This document shows, piece after piece, positions 28,805-39,016 of a stretch of 64,000 nucleotides of DNA (position 1 is the stretch's first letter; each line of letters opens with the position of its first letter). The notes under the pieces are model-generated. The model saw only the letters and a list, made by a program, of their open reading frames with translations. It was not told where the DNA came from and did no database searches. A program made the translations under genes and the position numbers. The DNA is taken from the NCBI GenBank assembly GCA_016719855.1, contig JADJYH010000010.1, forward strand, positions 110,737 through 174,736, given 5' to 3'. The DNA comes from Saprospiraceae bacterium. GTDB lineage: Bacteria > Bacteroidota > Bacteroidia > Chitinophagales > Saprospiraceae.

Positions 28805-31212
28805 CTACCACACCACCTCCACGCTTTCCCCTTTTTTCACTTCCAACTTCCCAGCGCCCGCCGTCCCCACTGACCAGCCTCGCCGTGCCGCCCACCCTCG
28901 AAAAAAACCTTCACTTTCACCACTTTGCCGTCCTTCCAATCCATGTCAATCACGAAGCCGCCACGGGCGCAAAGGCCCTTCACCGAACCGCTACGCCAGG
29001 CATCTGGCAGGGCGGGCAGCAGTTGGATGCTGCGCTCGTCTGACTGCACCAGCATCTCGGCCACGGCAGCGGCCCCGCCGAAGTTGCCGTCAATCTGGAA
29101 GGGCGGGTGCGCATCGAAGAGGTTGGGGTAGGTGCCGCCGCCGTTGCTCATATTGGTTTTCAGGCCATCCGGCGGCACGAAACGCAGCAGTTCCCGGTAC
29201 ATTTTGTAGGCCCGATTGCCGTCGTGCAGCCTCGCCCAAAGGTTGATACGCCAACCCTTCGACCAGCCCGTGGTCTCGTCGCCCTTGATTTCGAGGGTTC
29301 GGCGGCAGGCATTGGCCAGCGTGGGCGTCTCCATAGGGTTGATGTGGTGGCCGGGGTGCAGCCCGAACAGGTGCGACTGGTGGCGGTGCTTCGGGTCTTC
29401 GTCCTGCCAGTCGTAGTACCACTCCTGCAGTCCGCCTGTCCGGCTGATTTGGTAGGGGTAAAGTTGCTCAAGCGCCACCTCCAATTGCTTCCGAAAATCG
29501 GCGTCCACGTTGAGTTTTTTCGCTGCCGCAATGGTCTGTTCGAACAGTTCCCGAATCATGGCGAGGTCGGCGGTGCTACCATAAAAAGTGGCCCCGTGGT
29601 AGCCCGCTGGCGTCACGAACTTGTTCTCTGGCGAGGTGCTGGGCGAGGTGACGAGGTACTGGCCCGTCTTGTCCTTCACCAGCCAAGCGAGGCAACACTC
29701 GGCTGCACCCTTCATCAGCGGGTAGCCTTCTTTTCGCAGGAAAGCAGTGTCCTGCGTGAACTTGAAATGCTCCCAAAGGTGCGTCGAGAGCCAAGTGCCG
29801 CCCATGTTCCAGTTCGCCCAGACCGGGTCGCCCTTGCCGAAGTCGCCGACGGGGTTGCTCATCGCCCAGATGTCGGAATTGTGCGTAGCGCACCAGCCCT
29901 GTTGTACCCCGTAGAAGGTTTTAGCGGTGACGCTGCCCGTGCTCGCCACGTTTTTGATGAAGCTCAAAAGCGGCGTGTGCAGCTCGCTCAGGTTGGTCGT
30001 TTCGGCCAGCCAGTAGTTCTCCTCGGCGTTGATGTTGATGGTGTAGTTGCTGCTCCAAGGTGGGCGGATGTAGGGGTTCCAGATGCCCTGCAAATTGGCG
30101 GGCACGCCCGGCGTCCGGCTGCTGCTGATGAGCAGGTAGCGCCCATACTGGAAGTAGAGGATTTCGAGGTTTTTGTCCTCCTCGCCCTTTGCGTAGCGCA
30201 ACAGCCGCTCGTCGGTAGGCAGGTTGGGAGCAGCCGTTTCGCCCAGGTCGAGTTCCACCCGCTTGAAGAAGCGCATATAGTCCTTGCGGTGGGCGTCGAG
30301 CAGGGTCTTCCACGGTTTTTTACTGGCGTTATTGATTTGGAGCGTTGCTAAGGCCTGTTCGTTAACCCCTTCTGTGGCTGGGTCTTTGTCGAAGCCGTTG
30401 AAGCTGGTAGCGATGGAAATGAGGACGAGCGCTTCTGTGCCGCCCCGAAGGCCAACGGTGCCGCTCGAACGGCTCACCTCCCCGTCCACCAAGTTTTTGA
30501 TGTAGAAATTCGCCGAAAACCTAGTCCCTTTTCCTAGTTCAAACCGTACGGCATTCTCCATCTCTCCCCGGTAGCTCGGCTCGGCGTGTATGGGAGCTTG
30601 GCCTAACACAGTTGTCATCAAGTCCGAGGAGGTTTTCTTAAACCACAATTGGCTTTGGAAATCAATATCAAAGTTCAGCCCCCCCTTTTTGCTGCTCGTC
30701 AGCCGGATGACCATCACCGAATCGGGGGCGGAAATGAAGTATTCCCGCTGGTATTTTTCGCCGTTCACCTCGTAGCGCACCGTACTCACGGCCTGCTCGA
30801 TGTTGAGTTCCCGGTAGTAGTTTTTCACCTCGCCTTTTTCATGAAAAAACTGGAGGTACATCGTACCCAGTGGTGCGTAGCTCTGCGAGAAAGCGCCTTG
30901 CAGGTGCTTGTTCAGCGAGTCGGCGGCGGCATAGTCCTCGTTGGCCAGTGCCTCCCGGATGGCGGGCAGCCATGTGTGTGCGTCCGGGTTCCTATTGGCA
31001 TCCACTGGTCCACCCGACCAGAGGGTGGCATCGTTGAGGAACATAGAATCTACCCTCACACCACCGAAGACGGAAGCTCCCATTTTGCCATTGCCTAGTA
31101 CGAGCGTTTCCTCGAAGAACTCGGCGGGGCGGTCGTACCAGAGAGTGTGGGTGGATTGGGCGTGGGTGAGGTGGCCGACGGCGACGAGGAGGAAGGGGAG
31201 GAGTTTTTTCAT
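28805..31212 (-). CDS. GH95-family alpha-L-fucosidase (C-terminal frameshift)
   Basis: About 800 residues, start ATG at 31212 (signal peptide MKKLLPFLLVAVGHLTHAQ). It matches inverting GH95 fucosidases along its length: LWYDRPAEFFEETLVLGNGKMGASVFGG at the N-terminus in two stretches, NLQGIWNPYIRPPWSSNYTININAEENYW (split), MSNGGGTYPNLFDAHPPFQIDGNFG, and LLPALPDAWRSGSVKGLCARGGF near the end. The asparagine and acidic residues used by the family lie in these blocks. The long frame ends at 28837 in an unnatural tail. Two one-base shifts (one in a 7-T run near 28903) restore AGKLEVKKGESVEVVW and a TAG at 28805. It releases alpha-1,2-fucose from glycans in the periplasm or outside. Confidence 0.9.
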
Positions 31213-31299
31213 GTATCTGATTTTTGGGTGAAGGTAGGAAATCAATCCTACGCCAACCATTTCTACCTTTACCCTCGTTTTCCAAATAAACACTGCATC

Positions 31300-33187
31300 A
31301 TGTCAAAAAACTATCTATTTTCTTTAGTGCTCCTTGTCTTTGTACAAAGCCTTTTTGGGCAAAACAAAAAACAACCTATTGCCTCCACCATCCAAAAGGT
31401 CACAGTATTCTTAAATGGTGGCCAAGTTACCCGGTTGGCAAAAACCAGCCTTCCTGCTGGTAAAACGGAATTGGTTTTCAAGGATATTTCCCCAAATATT
31501 GACCGCCAAAGCATCCAGGTAAAAGGGGACGGCCCCTTTACCATCCTTTCGGTTGTCCACCAACTCAACCACTTGGAAGAACAGGTGCGGCGTGAAGAAA
31601 TCACGCAATTGGAAACCGAGAAATCCCAACAACTCGAAGCTAGGAACGTACAGCAGGCCATGCTGACCGTTTACCAACAAGTAAAGGCCATGCTCGAAAA
31701 AAACCAATCGGTGGGCGGTGCCAATACGGGGGTCAGCACGGCTGAATTGCGCTTGGCGGTTGAATACCAACGCCAGCAGATGACGGACGTTTTGCTCAAA
31801 CAACTCGAAACGAACAAGAACATCGCACGGATTGACAGCACCGTCCAAAAAATCAGCAAGCAACTGGTAGCGCTCCACCAACGGAAAGACCTTGCCACCA
31901 GCGAGGTATTGGTGGCAGTGTCGGCAAAGGCGGCCACCGATGCCAGCTTTGAGTTGAGCTATTTCGTAAAAGATGCTGGCTGGTTTGCCAGCTATGACCT
32001 TCGGGTTGAAGACGTAAGCAGCCCCATTGACCTGTCCTTCAAGGCCAACGTGTTTCAGAGCAGTGGCGAGGATTGGAAGGATGTAAAGCTCACGCTTTCC
32101 AACGGCGACCCTACCCTGAGCGGGGTGGCGAGGGAACTCCCGCCTTGGTACCTGCGCTTCGGGTATATTGCTCCGACTGCTTATCAGGGCAGGGCTGGGA
32201 TTGGGGGCATCCACGAAGTGAGCGGTTGTGGTGCGAGCCAACACTGGTGAGCCTTTGATTGGCGCCACGGTGCTCTTGAAAGGCAGTTCCATCGGCACCG
32301 TTGTGGACGTGGATGGGAAGTATTCATTGAAAATTCCGCCCGCCCCTTCCATTTTGGTGGTGAGCTATGTTGGATTTAATAGCCAAGAAATCCCGGTTGA
32401 TTCCAAGGTGCAAAACGTGATATTAGGGGAATCAATGTCATTGGAAGAGGTGGTGGTAAGCCAATCAAATGAATTAAATATTAGAGGAAGTCGTAAGGAT
32501 GCTACAAACTACTATATTGATGGCGTTCGAGTGACTGGGAATTTGCCACCAAAGCAGACCATTGCCCTCGACAACAAGGAGTTGTACCAGCCGACCACCG
32601 TCAATTTTGAGATTGAGGTACCTTATACTATCCTCAACGACAGCAAAACCTATGCGGTGGACATAAAAGCGGAAACCATTCCTGCCAGCTACGAATACTT
32701 CGCCACGCCCAAACTCGACGAAAATGCCTTCCTCACGGCGCATATCACCGGCTGGCAAGACCTCAACCTCCTCGACGGGGAAGTGAACCTTTTCTTTGAA
32801 GGCGGCTATCTCGGCAAATCGCTGCTCGACACTCGCAACAGCACCGATACGCTCGATATTTCACTGGGGATGGATAAAGGCATTATCGTCAAGCGCACCC
32901 GCTTGAAGGATTTCAGTTCTCGGCAATTCATCGGCAATAGCAAGACCGAGCGCCGGGCTTTTGAAATTACGGTGAAAAACAATAAACAGCAGCCCGTCAA
33001 CCTCACGGTAATAGACCAATTTCCTATCTCTACCGACAAGGAAATCAGCGTCGAAGACCTGCAATATGACGATGCCACCCTCGATAAAGAAACTCAAAGA
33101 TTGACATGGAAACTGACGCTTGCTCCCCGTGATGAGCGCAAAATGGAGCTGCGCTATGCTGTAAAATATCCGAAAAACGGGTCTTGA
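31300..33187 (+). CDS. MuiA-type protein (DUF4140/DUF4139) with inserted carboxypeptidase-regulatory-like domain (frameshift)
   Basis: About 628 residues after repair. Signal peptide (NYLFSLVLLVFVQSLFGQ), a DUF4140 N-domain (KVTVFLNGGQVTRLAKTSLPAG), a long coiled coil (about 90-200), and a DUF4139 beta-rich region (ELSYFVKDAGWFASYDLRVED; SGEDWKDVKLTLSNGDP). Between the DUF4139 halves sits a CarboxypepD_reg-like insert (GEPLIGATVLLKGSSIGTVVDVDG to SLEEVVVSQ). The frame breaks near 32228, at the insert boundary, where EVSG continues as VVRANTGEP in the next frame. The family is named after a mucoidy inhibitor but its molecular function is unknown; the insert is found in Bacteroidota members. 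Confidence 0.82.
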
Positions 33188-33369
33188 TGCTGGAGTAGCC
33201 GATGGTAAACGGGATTCATCCAATGGGGGGCATCGCCTTTGCTGGGCCAAGCCCTGTTCCCGCAATGACGTTGCCACTTTCTGTCGGCCTTGAATGTTTT
33301 GTTCGACAAGTGGATGAATACACCCATGAAAATTTGCTCATTCCAAAGCTGAGGGATTTTAACCCAGCC

Positions 33370-34475
33370 TCAATTGCCAAGCATCACCTCATACCTCGTG
33401 CTCCTCCCCCCGCCCGCAGCCCTCATCGCTCCCAACTGCAGCAATTGCTGCAAATCCCGTGTCGCTGTGGCCTTCGATGCCCCAGTGATGCCGCCATATT
33501 TCCGAGCGTTCATACCACCCTCGAAGCCTGCTGCATCCTCGTCGAGCATCCGGCGGACTACCTTCAACTGGCGCTCGTTCAACTGCCCCTGGAAGCGGTC
33601 GAAGAACTGTGCCTTTTTTCGCAATGAAAAGGACTTCCGCCTCGGCATCCTCCAATGCCCGAAGCGCCACTGGGATGAAGTATTCGAGCCATTTGGTGGC
33701 TTCGTTGGTTTGCTGCGCCCGCTCCAATGCTGCATAGTAGGCTTTTTTTGTCGGCCTCGATGACACGGGAAAGGCTGAACGGCACGGGAGCGCCCAGCCC
33801 CTGCGATAGGGCTTTTTCGGCTACCACTCGACCGATCCGTCCGTTTCCATCCTCGAACGGATGTATGCTCTCGAAGTACAGGTGAGCAATGGCTGCCCTC
33901 ACCAACGAGGATTTGATGTCAACCTTCTCGGATTCGTTGAACCATCTAACAAATTCCGACATCATGCCCGGCACTTCGACAGAAGGTGGCGCTTCAAAAT
34001 GTACTTTTTCCCTGCCCATCGCACCCGAAACGACTTGCATTGGTTCGCTGTGCTGCCGCCAATTGCCCAAGTTGTTCAGGTCTCTTCGATAGGAAAGCAA
34101 GGCTCGGTGCCAATCAAATAGCTGCTGTTCGGTGAGGTGTACATCAAATGAATTACGAGCCTCGGCCATCAACTGACCGAGGCCAATGGCACGGAGGTCG
34201 TGCACGTTTTCCGGTGGTTTGCTCAAGCCAAGATGGTTGCGGATAGAAGATTTTACGTCTGCCCGAGAGATAAATTCGCCCTCAATTTCGGAGGTTTTTA
34301 ATGCTTCCGCCGTCATCATATCCACGGCGACTTCGCTTTTCAGTGCCTCCGGCAATGCTCTTAGGATGCCGCTCAGGTGCGCTGTTTTTTCCAAATAGCG
34401 GAGCAAATACGCATCAACACCCAATAGGTCGTAATGGAAATCCGGCCAATCTTTTTGTTGCCAGTTGTATTGCAT
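33370..34475 (-). CDS. Fic-family AMPylase-like protein with C-terminal winged helix (two frameshifts)
   Basis: About 368 residues after repair. N-terminal DUF4172-like segment (WQQKDWPDFHYD), the inhibitory motif TSEIEG (class II arrangement, N-terminal to the active site), and the Fic core HPFEDGNGRIGR with catalytic His and anion-binding loop. A C-terminal winged helix follows (QGQLNERQLKVVRRML; ITGASKATATRDLQQLLQLGAM). Fic enzymes transfer AMP to protein hydroxyls. The frame breaks at 33743-33749 (seven T) and 33613-33618 (six T); each is repaired by removing one base. Two palindromes overlap and precede the start codon (34473-34549), suggesting the winged helix represses its own gene. 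Likely a regulatory or toxin-like module. Confidence 0.85.
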
Positions 34476-34549
34476 GAGCCGATTAAATTTTTATTCGGCT
34501 CAAATATACTTATTTTTTTGAGCCGAATAAGCACCTTATTCGGCTCAAA
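34473..34549 (-). promoter_or_regulatory. Two tandem palindromic operators at the Fic promoter
   Basis: Half-site TTTGAGCCGAATAA occurs four times in alternating orientation: an imperfect copy overlapping the start codon (34473-34486), TTATTCGGCTCAAA at 34491-34504, then a perfect palindrome from 34517-34530 and 34536-34549 with a 5-nt centre. The two palindromes are centred about 44 bp apart, close to four helical turns. Confidence 0.75.
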
Positions 34550-34760
34550 CCCCATAAACCAACCCAAACTTAATTTTAAGCTGCCAGATGAAGCCATGTG
34601 AAATGCGGAATGCCTTCCGAATGAAGGGCAATCCCAAAGTTTCCCAATAAGGATTTCATTGTAGCCTGACTCCATCAAAAAATCATCTCACCGCATGACT
34701 TTCACCCTATGCTTTCATCCCCGAAAATGAGAATTTGCCTACCCAAATGATACCAGAAAA

Positions 34761-35420
34761 ATGAGGCTCAGGTTCTACTTTTTCGCATTGTTGTTGGGGC
34801 TTCAACCAACGTCCCTCCAAAGCCAAACTACTTGGCGGTTGGAGTTTATGCCGGGGCTAGGCGTGGCTGTGCCTTCCCAACTAACCATACACCAAGAGGG
34901 CTTTTCCGACTTGCATTTCTGGACGGATTGGAAGACCGAATCCCTCAAATTCCCCATCTACTACTCCTATCGCCTGTCGAGGTACGAAAACGGGCGGGGT
35001 TGGGAGGCGGAGATGAACCACTTGAAATTGTACGCCCACAACCTGCCAAGCGAAGTTGGGGCGTTCTCCATCACGCATGGGTTCAACCAATTGTGGGTCA
35101 ATCGGGGGTGGCAAAGACGCCATTTTACCCTGAAAACAGGCGGCGGTATCGTCATCGCCCACCCTGAAAATACGGTGCGGGGCAAGCAGTTGGACCAGCG
35201 AAAAGGCATCGGCGAAACCGGCTATTATATCGCTGGTCCAACTGCCGATGTGGGGATGCAGCGGCTTTTTGATTTGGGGAAACACTGGTTCGTGTCTGTA
35301 GAAGTAAAAATGTCTGCCGCCTATGTAATTGTGCCCATTGCCGATGGAAGTGCGAATATGCCACTCCTCGCCTTCCACTTTCAAGTGGGGCCTGGATTTA
35401 GGTTGCAGGCGAAAAGGTGA
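34761..35420 (+). CDS. Secreted/outer-membrane beta-barrel-like protein of unknown function
   Basis: 219 residues. Signal peptide (MRLRFYFFALLLGLQPTSLQSQ), then alternating hydrophobic beta-strands with aromatic ends (WRLEFMPGLGVAVPSQLTI, HFTLKTGGGIVIAHPENTV, WFVSVEVKMSAAYVIVPIAD) and a final strand LLAFHFQVGPGFRLQAKR. This looks like a small outer-membrane barrel of the OmpW/porin-like kind, as is common in Bacteroidota. I recognise no specific family. It is convergent with the BNR-repeat lipoprotein gene. Confidence 0.65.
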   Translation: MRLRFYFFALLLGLQPTSLQSQTTWRLEFMPGLGVAVPSQLTIHQEGFSDLHFWTDWKTESLKFPIYYSYRLSRYENGRGWEAEMNHLKLYAHNLPSEVGAFSITHGFNQLWVNRGWQRRHFTLKTGGGIVIAHPENTVRGKQLDQRKGIGETGYYIAGPTADVGMQRLFDLGKHWFVSVEVKMSAAYVIVPIADGSANMPLLAFHFQVGPGFRLQAKR

Positions 35421-35430
35421 AATCCAACTA

Positions 35431-36503
35431 TCAACACCCCCGCACCGTCGCTCCATAAACCACTCCATCCACCACGATCAACTCAACAAAAGATGCCTCC
35501 GGCCTCGAATAAACTTCATTCCACTGCCGCCAGTTGAGAGCAGAACTCCAAATGGTTCAGAAAAGGAAAAATGGTAAATATCCTTCCAGCTTTTGCCCCA
35601 ATCTTGGGACATATATATGCCATCGGATTGCGAGCGCATCAAATTATTCCCCATTTTGACGATATCGGACACATGGTTGTCATGCAAAACGCCATCTTGA
35701 ATTGGCTTCCAGGTTTTGCCCATGTCTTCTGAAAGCACCAGTTCTGCACCCATGCCGATTGCGATGACTTTACCGTCCACGACTGACAATTTAGACACCT
35801 TGATTTTTCGATCAACCACGTTCCAGGTTTCGCCGTTGTCGCTGGACAGCGCAATGCCCTCGTAAGTGCCTGCCACGAAGTTGTCGCCTACTTTCAGCAA
35901 GCCCCTCGTCTGCGGCTTGTTGGTGATTTGTCGCCAAGCTTCCGTGCCGTCCTTCAAGCCGAAGAGGCCACGGTCGGTGCCAATCCAAAGTTCGTTGCCC
36001 GTGCGCAGGATGGACTTCACCCTTTCGTACTGTAAGTTGTGGTTGAGCGATGCCCAGCTTTTCCCCTGATCGGTGCTGGCAAAGATTCCCTGCTTGAGTA
36101 TGCCCGCATAGATGACGCCCTCGGCCACATACAGACTGGTGATATGGTTGCTGGGCAAAGAGGTCGTATCAAGCTGCTGCCAGCTCATATTGCCGGGGTC
36201 GCTGAGAAAGACACCGTAATTGGCGGTAGCAAGCACGAGTTGGCTGCCCATTTTGTCCAGTTGCGTAATCATCAGGTTTTCGGGGAGGCCGTCGCCGATG
36301 GGCGTCCACGAACGCCCGGTGTCTTCGGAGCGGAACATGGACACGAGGCTTTCGGCCCGTGCCACAATCTTAACGGAATCAGTTTGAGTGCCAGTCGGAG
36401 CCGCTTTCTTATCGGCTGCTGTTGGTGAAGCAATTTGAGTATCAAACGGTGCATCAATGCAGCCGGTGAGGAGGAGCAGGATTGGCAATAATTTGTGAAG
36501 CAT
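35431..36503 (-). CDS. BNR/sortilin-like repeat lipoprotein (C-terminal frameshift)
   Basis: About 355 residues from the ATG at 36503 (lipoprotein signal LPILLLLTGC). It contains five or more BNR/Asp-box repeats of the form S.D.G.(S/T)W (SEDTGRSWTPIG, STDQGKSWASLN, SSDNGETWNVVD, SEDMGKTWKPIQ, SQDWGKSWKDIY), which build a beta-propeller like sialidase or sortilin domains. Sialidase catalytic residues are not apparent, so a binding or structural role is more likely. The long frame ends at 35478; a shift near 35555 restores WRQWNEVYSRPEASFVELIV and a TGA at 35431, a more natural end. Confidence 0.75.
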
Positions 36504-36561
36504 GATTTGAATTTTATTTATGAAAAGAAGGGGCAATTATTGGCGGCTTCGCCGCCGAGGT

Positions 36562-36673
36562 TTGCCCCTGACCCCTAAAGGGGAACCTAACTCATCAAGA
36601 CCTCGGAAATTCAATATTTCAAAAGTACCCATAAACCTCCCAAATTAGGTTCCCCTTCAGGGGTCAGGGGCAA
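36562..36673. repeat. 29-bp inverted repeat
   Basis: The arms at 36562-36590 and 36645-36673 pair with one mismatch (28 of 29). They lie between two same-strand genes, just after the end of the gene at 36681, and could act as a terminator or be a dispersed repeat. Confidence 0.75.
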
Positions 36674-36680
36674 GTGTCGC

Positions 36681-37089
36681 CTATTTCACCAAAATCTCAT
36701 TGTGCGGCATTGCATATTCATCGTTCATGGTGAGCAGGACGATGGAATCGCCGGGGCGGCATTTCGCCAACACTTTCTTGATGTCCAATTGCTTGTAGGT
36801 GTTGTCCGAAAAGGACATCAAGGTCTTCGTGTTGCCATCCCGAATGGCAACTTTGAAGTCAATTTTTCCAGTGGGGAAGCTGTTTTCGGGGGAGAGGCTG
36901 GCGGTCTGCACGGTCAGTTCGCCGCTCGCCGATTTGGAGTTCGCAATGGCCGGTCGGTGTGTACTCGTTCACAACGATTTTGTTGTTCAAAAAAGCGGCG
37001 GAACAATTGGTGAAAGGATGTTGCCCGAAAGCGCTTGAAGAAGCGACGGCCCAGAAGGCCACGAAGAAAAGCATTTTTGCAAAGCTCAT
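36681..37089 (-). CDS. Small secreted GldM-C-like protein (one frameshift)
   Basis: About 135 residues after repair. Signal peptide from the ATG at 37089 (MSFAKMLFFVAFWAVASSSAFGQ), then NKIVVNEYTPTGHC, a shift near 36945, and LTVQTASLSPENSFPTGKI in the next frame. The end KKVLAKCRPGDSIVLLTMND followed by a final EILVK resembles the terminal beta-sandwich of GldM, like the gene at 28267. Function unknown. It is divergent from the membrane-anchored regulator at 37228. Confidence 0.55.
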
Positions 37090-37227
37090 TTTCTGATTAA
37101 TTTGTTTGTGAAAGAATAGATGACAAACCTACCCCCTATTTGCCCGAAAGGCGTAAAACCCCTGTAAAACAGTGTAAATGAAATGTAAAACCCTGTTTAC
37201 CACCATTTGTATGCTTATTTTTGGGCA

Positions 37228-38127
37228 ATGAAAAATTCTATCCGAAGAATAGTGCTTCCGCTGTTTGTGCTGTTGGCAGGATTGCTGGCGGTGCAGGGCA
37301 TGGGCTGGATGGGGAAACCCGACCCCGCTGACGACCGCCAGTTCTCACAAAAGGTCAACCTTGCCATGCGCCAAGCCGCTGACCGACTGTTCGACCTGGC
37401 TGGAGACTCGACCAGCACCATCCCGCCCGTGGAGGAATTTTCCAATAGTGAGTACCTGCTGCGGCTGGAAAACAACATCAACTATGACAGCCTGCCCATT
37501 TTGTTGGAGGCGGCGCTTGGGCAATACGACATCCACGAAAAATACTACGTCAGCGTCAACGACTGCCTGAACAACCTGCTGCTGCTCGGCTATTCGCAAG
37601 AAACACTGAAGGAAGGCGAGCCACCCTGCGGCGGGCGGGAGCAAAAGATTGGCTGCTACAATTTGTCGGTGGTGTTTCCCGGCAGGGCAAAAAAGGAGGC
37701 TGGGAATGGATGGGTTTGGGCAGGGCTTTTGGCGCTTGCTGGATTGACTTTTGCGGCTCCATATTTTAATAAAGTGCTGAAAAACAAGCCGGTGCAGGCT
37801 GATGAACCCATTGTGGAATTGACCAGTTCCTCGCTCCTTCACTTCGGAAATTCCAGCTTCGATTTGGCGAACCAATACGTCCAAATCGGCGGCCTGCGCC
37901 AACCGCTCACGTTCCGGGAAGCCAAGCTGCTCCATTTTTTCGTTCAAAATACCAATCAAGTATTGGAGCGGGACGCCATCCTCGCCGCCGTCTGGGAGGA
38001 CGAGGGCATCATCGTGGGCCGCAGCCTGGACGTGTTCGTTTCCCGCCTGCGCAAGCTTTTACAGAAAGACCCAACCGTCAAGATTTCCAATGTACATAGT
38101 GTGGGGTATCGGATGGAGGTTCAGTGA
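37228..38127 (+). CDS. Membrane-anchored winged-helix (OmpR/ToxR-type) transcriptional regulator
   Basis: 299 residues from the ATG at 37228; an in-frame TTG at 37207 is less likely. Residues about 5-22 (IVLPLFVLLAGLLAVQG) form the first membrane segment, a periplasmic domain of about 120 residues with four Cys follows (DCLNN, EPPCGG, GCYNLSV), and then a second membrane segment (WVWAGLLALAGLTFAAPYF). The C-terminal 95 residues are an OmpR-type winged helix (LTFREAKLLHFFVQNTNQVLERDAILAAVW, in two parts; GRSLDVFVSRLRKLLQKDP; ISNVHSVGYRMEV). A DNA-binding domain on the membrane without kinase or receiver resembles ToxR/CadC architecture, but here the DNA-binding domain is C-terminal. Target unknown. 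Confidence 0.88.
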   Translation: MKNSIRRIVLPLFVLLAGLLAVQGMGWMGKPDPADDRQFSQKVNLAMRQAADRLFDLAGDSTSTIPPVEEFSNSEYLLRLENNINYDSLPILLEAALGQYDIHEKYYVSVNDCLNNLLLLGYSQETLKEGEPPCGGREQKIGCYNLSVVFPGRAKKEAGNGWVWAGLLALAGLTFAAPYFNKVLKNKPVQADEPIVELTSSSLLHFGNSSFDLANQYVQIGGLRQPLTFREAKLLHFFVQNTNQVLERDAILAAVWEDEGIIVGRSLDVFVSRLRKLLQKDPTVKISNVHSVGYRMEVQ

Positions 38128-38175
38128 AACTCAATCCGCAAGGGCTAAAGTCAACCGAAAATATTGCCTGAAAAA

Positions 38176-38679
38176 CTAATTCAACCTATATCCTTGCAAA
38201 CTGGACTGTGTCAATTGTTCAATTCTAAACGATTCTGTAGTTGCTTCATAAACAACCGACACTTCCGGTACAGCATTAAAGTTCTCCGTATTGTTGCAGC
38301 CAGAGCCATTGCTCAGGTTGTTGTTACAGCCGCCCTCATTATGATTGGTATTGGTTTGAATGACTGGGATTGATTTGTTTATGACAAGTATTTTATCCGT
38401 TCCATTCTTATTGATTTCATAGGTAAACAAGGCCTGTGGGGTATAGCCATAATCAACTCCTTTTCCATTTTCAAAAAACACGTAGCCTTCCGTTTTTTCA
38501 TTGGCATCGGGGTATTTTAGGTCATAAGGCACCCCTGTGACGATATCGTTGTCAAAATCCAAGGCCCAGTGCTGGTACAATGGGGCCATTTCAGGAGATT
38601 GAAGCAGCGACTCTTCCTTTGAGCAACTAAAGAGGAAAAACACGAGGAACAAAGCGGCGATCGAGTATGGATTTTTCAT
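38176..38679 (-). CDS. Lipoprotein of unknown function
   Basis: 167 residues from the ATG at 38679, chosen because it opens a lipoprotein signal (SIAALFLVFFLFSCSKEES). The middle (HWALDFDNDIVTGVPYDLKYPD, VFFENGKGVDYGYTPQ, FTYEINKNG) looks like a lipocalin-like or META-like beta-fold. A low-complexity Asn/Gly/Cys stretch follows (GGCNNNLSNGSGCNN). No family recognised. It is convergent with the regulator at 37228 and A+T-richer than its neighbours. Confidence 0.7.
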   Translation of the reverse strand: MKNPYSIAALFLVFFLFSCSKEESLLQSPEMAPLYQHWALDFDNDIVTGVPYDLKYPDANEKTEGYVFFENGKGVDYGYTPQALFTYEINKNGTDKILVINKSIPVIQTNTNHNEGGCNNNLSNGSGCNNTENFNAVPEVSVVYEATTESFRIEQLTQSSLQGYRLN

Positions 38680-38870
38680 GTTGAAATAGAATTGAGTGAA
38701 AATTGAAAGTTGTGATTCATTCAACAAATATAACTTGATGGGAGGAAAGATGCCAAAATAAATTTCCCCCTTCCTGTGAAAAAGAGTGATTTAATAGTGC
38801 ATTTAGGCATTTGGGCCTATGTTGCTTGCCCTGAAAAACGCCTCTGCCTTGTAGCTACCTTCGAAGACCG

Positions 38871-38912
38871 CTCACCCTCTCACTCGCTCACCCTCTCACC
38901 CTCTCACCCTCT
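38871..38912. repeat. CACCCTCT word repeat
   Basis: Five near-copies of CTCACCCTCT in tandem. The complementary word (GTGAGCGAGTGAGAG) occurs at 39548-39575 and again at 49530-49575. The surrounding 337-bp gap (38680-39016) has no gene. Confidence 0.6.
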
Positions 38913-39016
38913 AAAAAAGAAACCATTCTTCGAACATGTGGGAACCCAGCCCTGTTGATATGATACACACACTTCAAGCACCGAGAATCCCAGTTTGTTA
39001 ACCAAAATCGAGTGCT

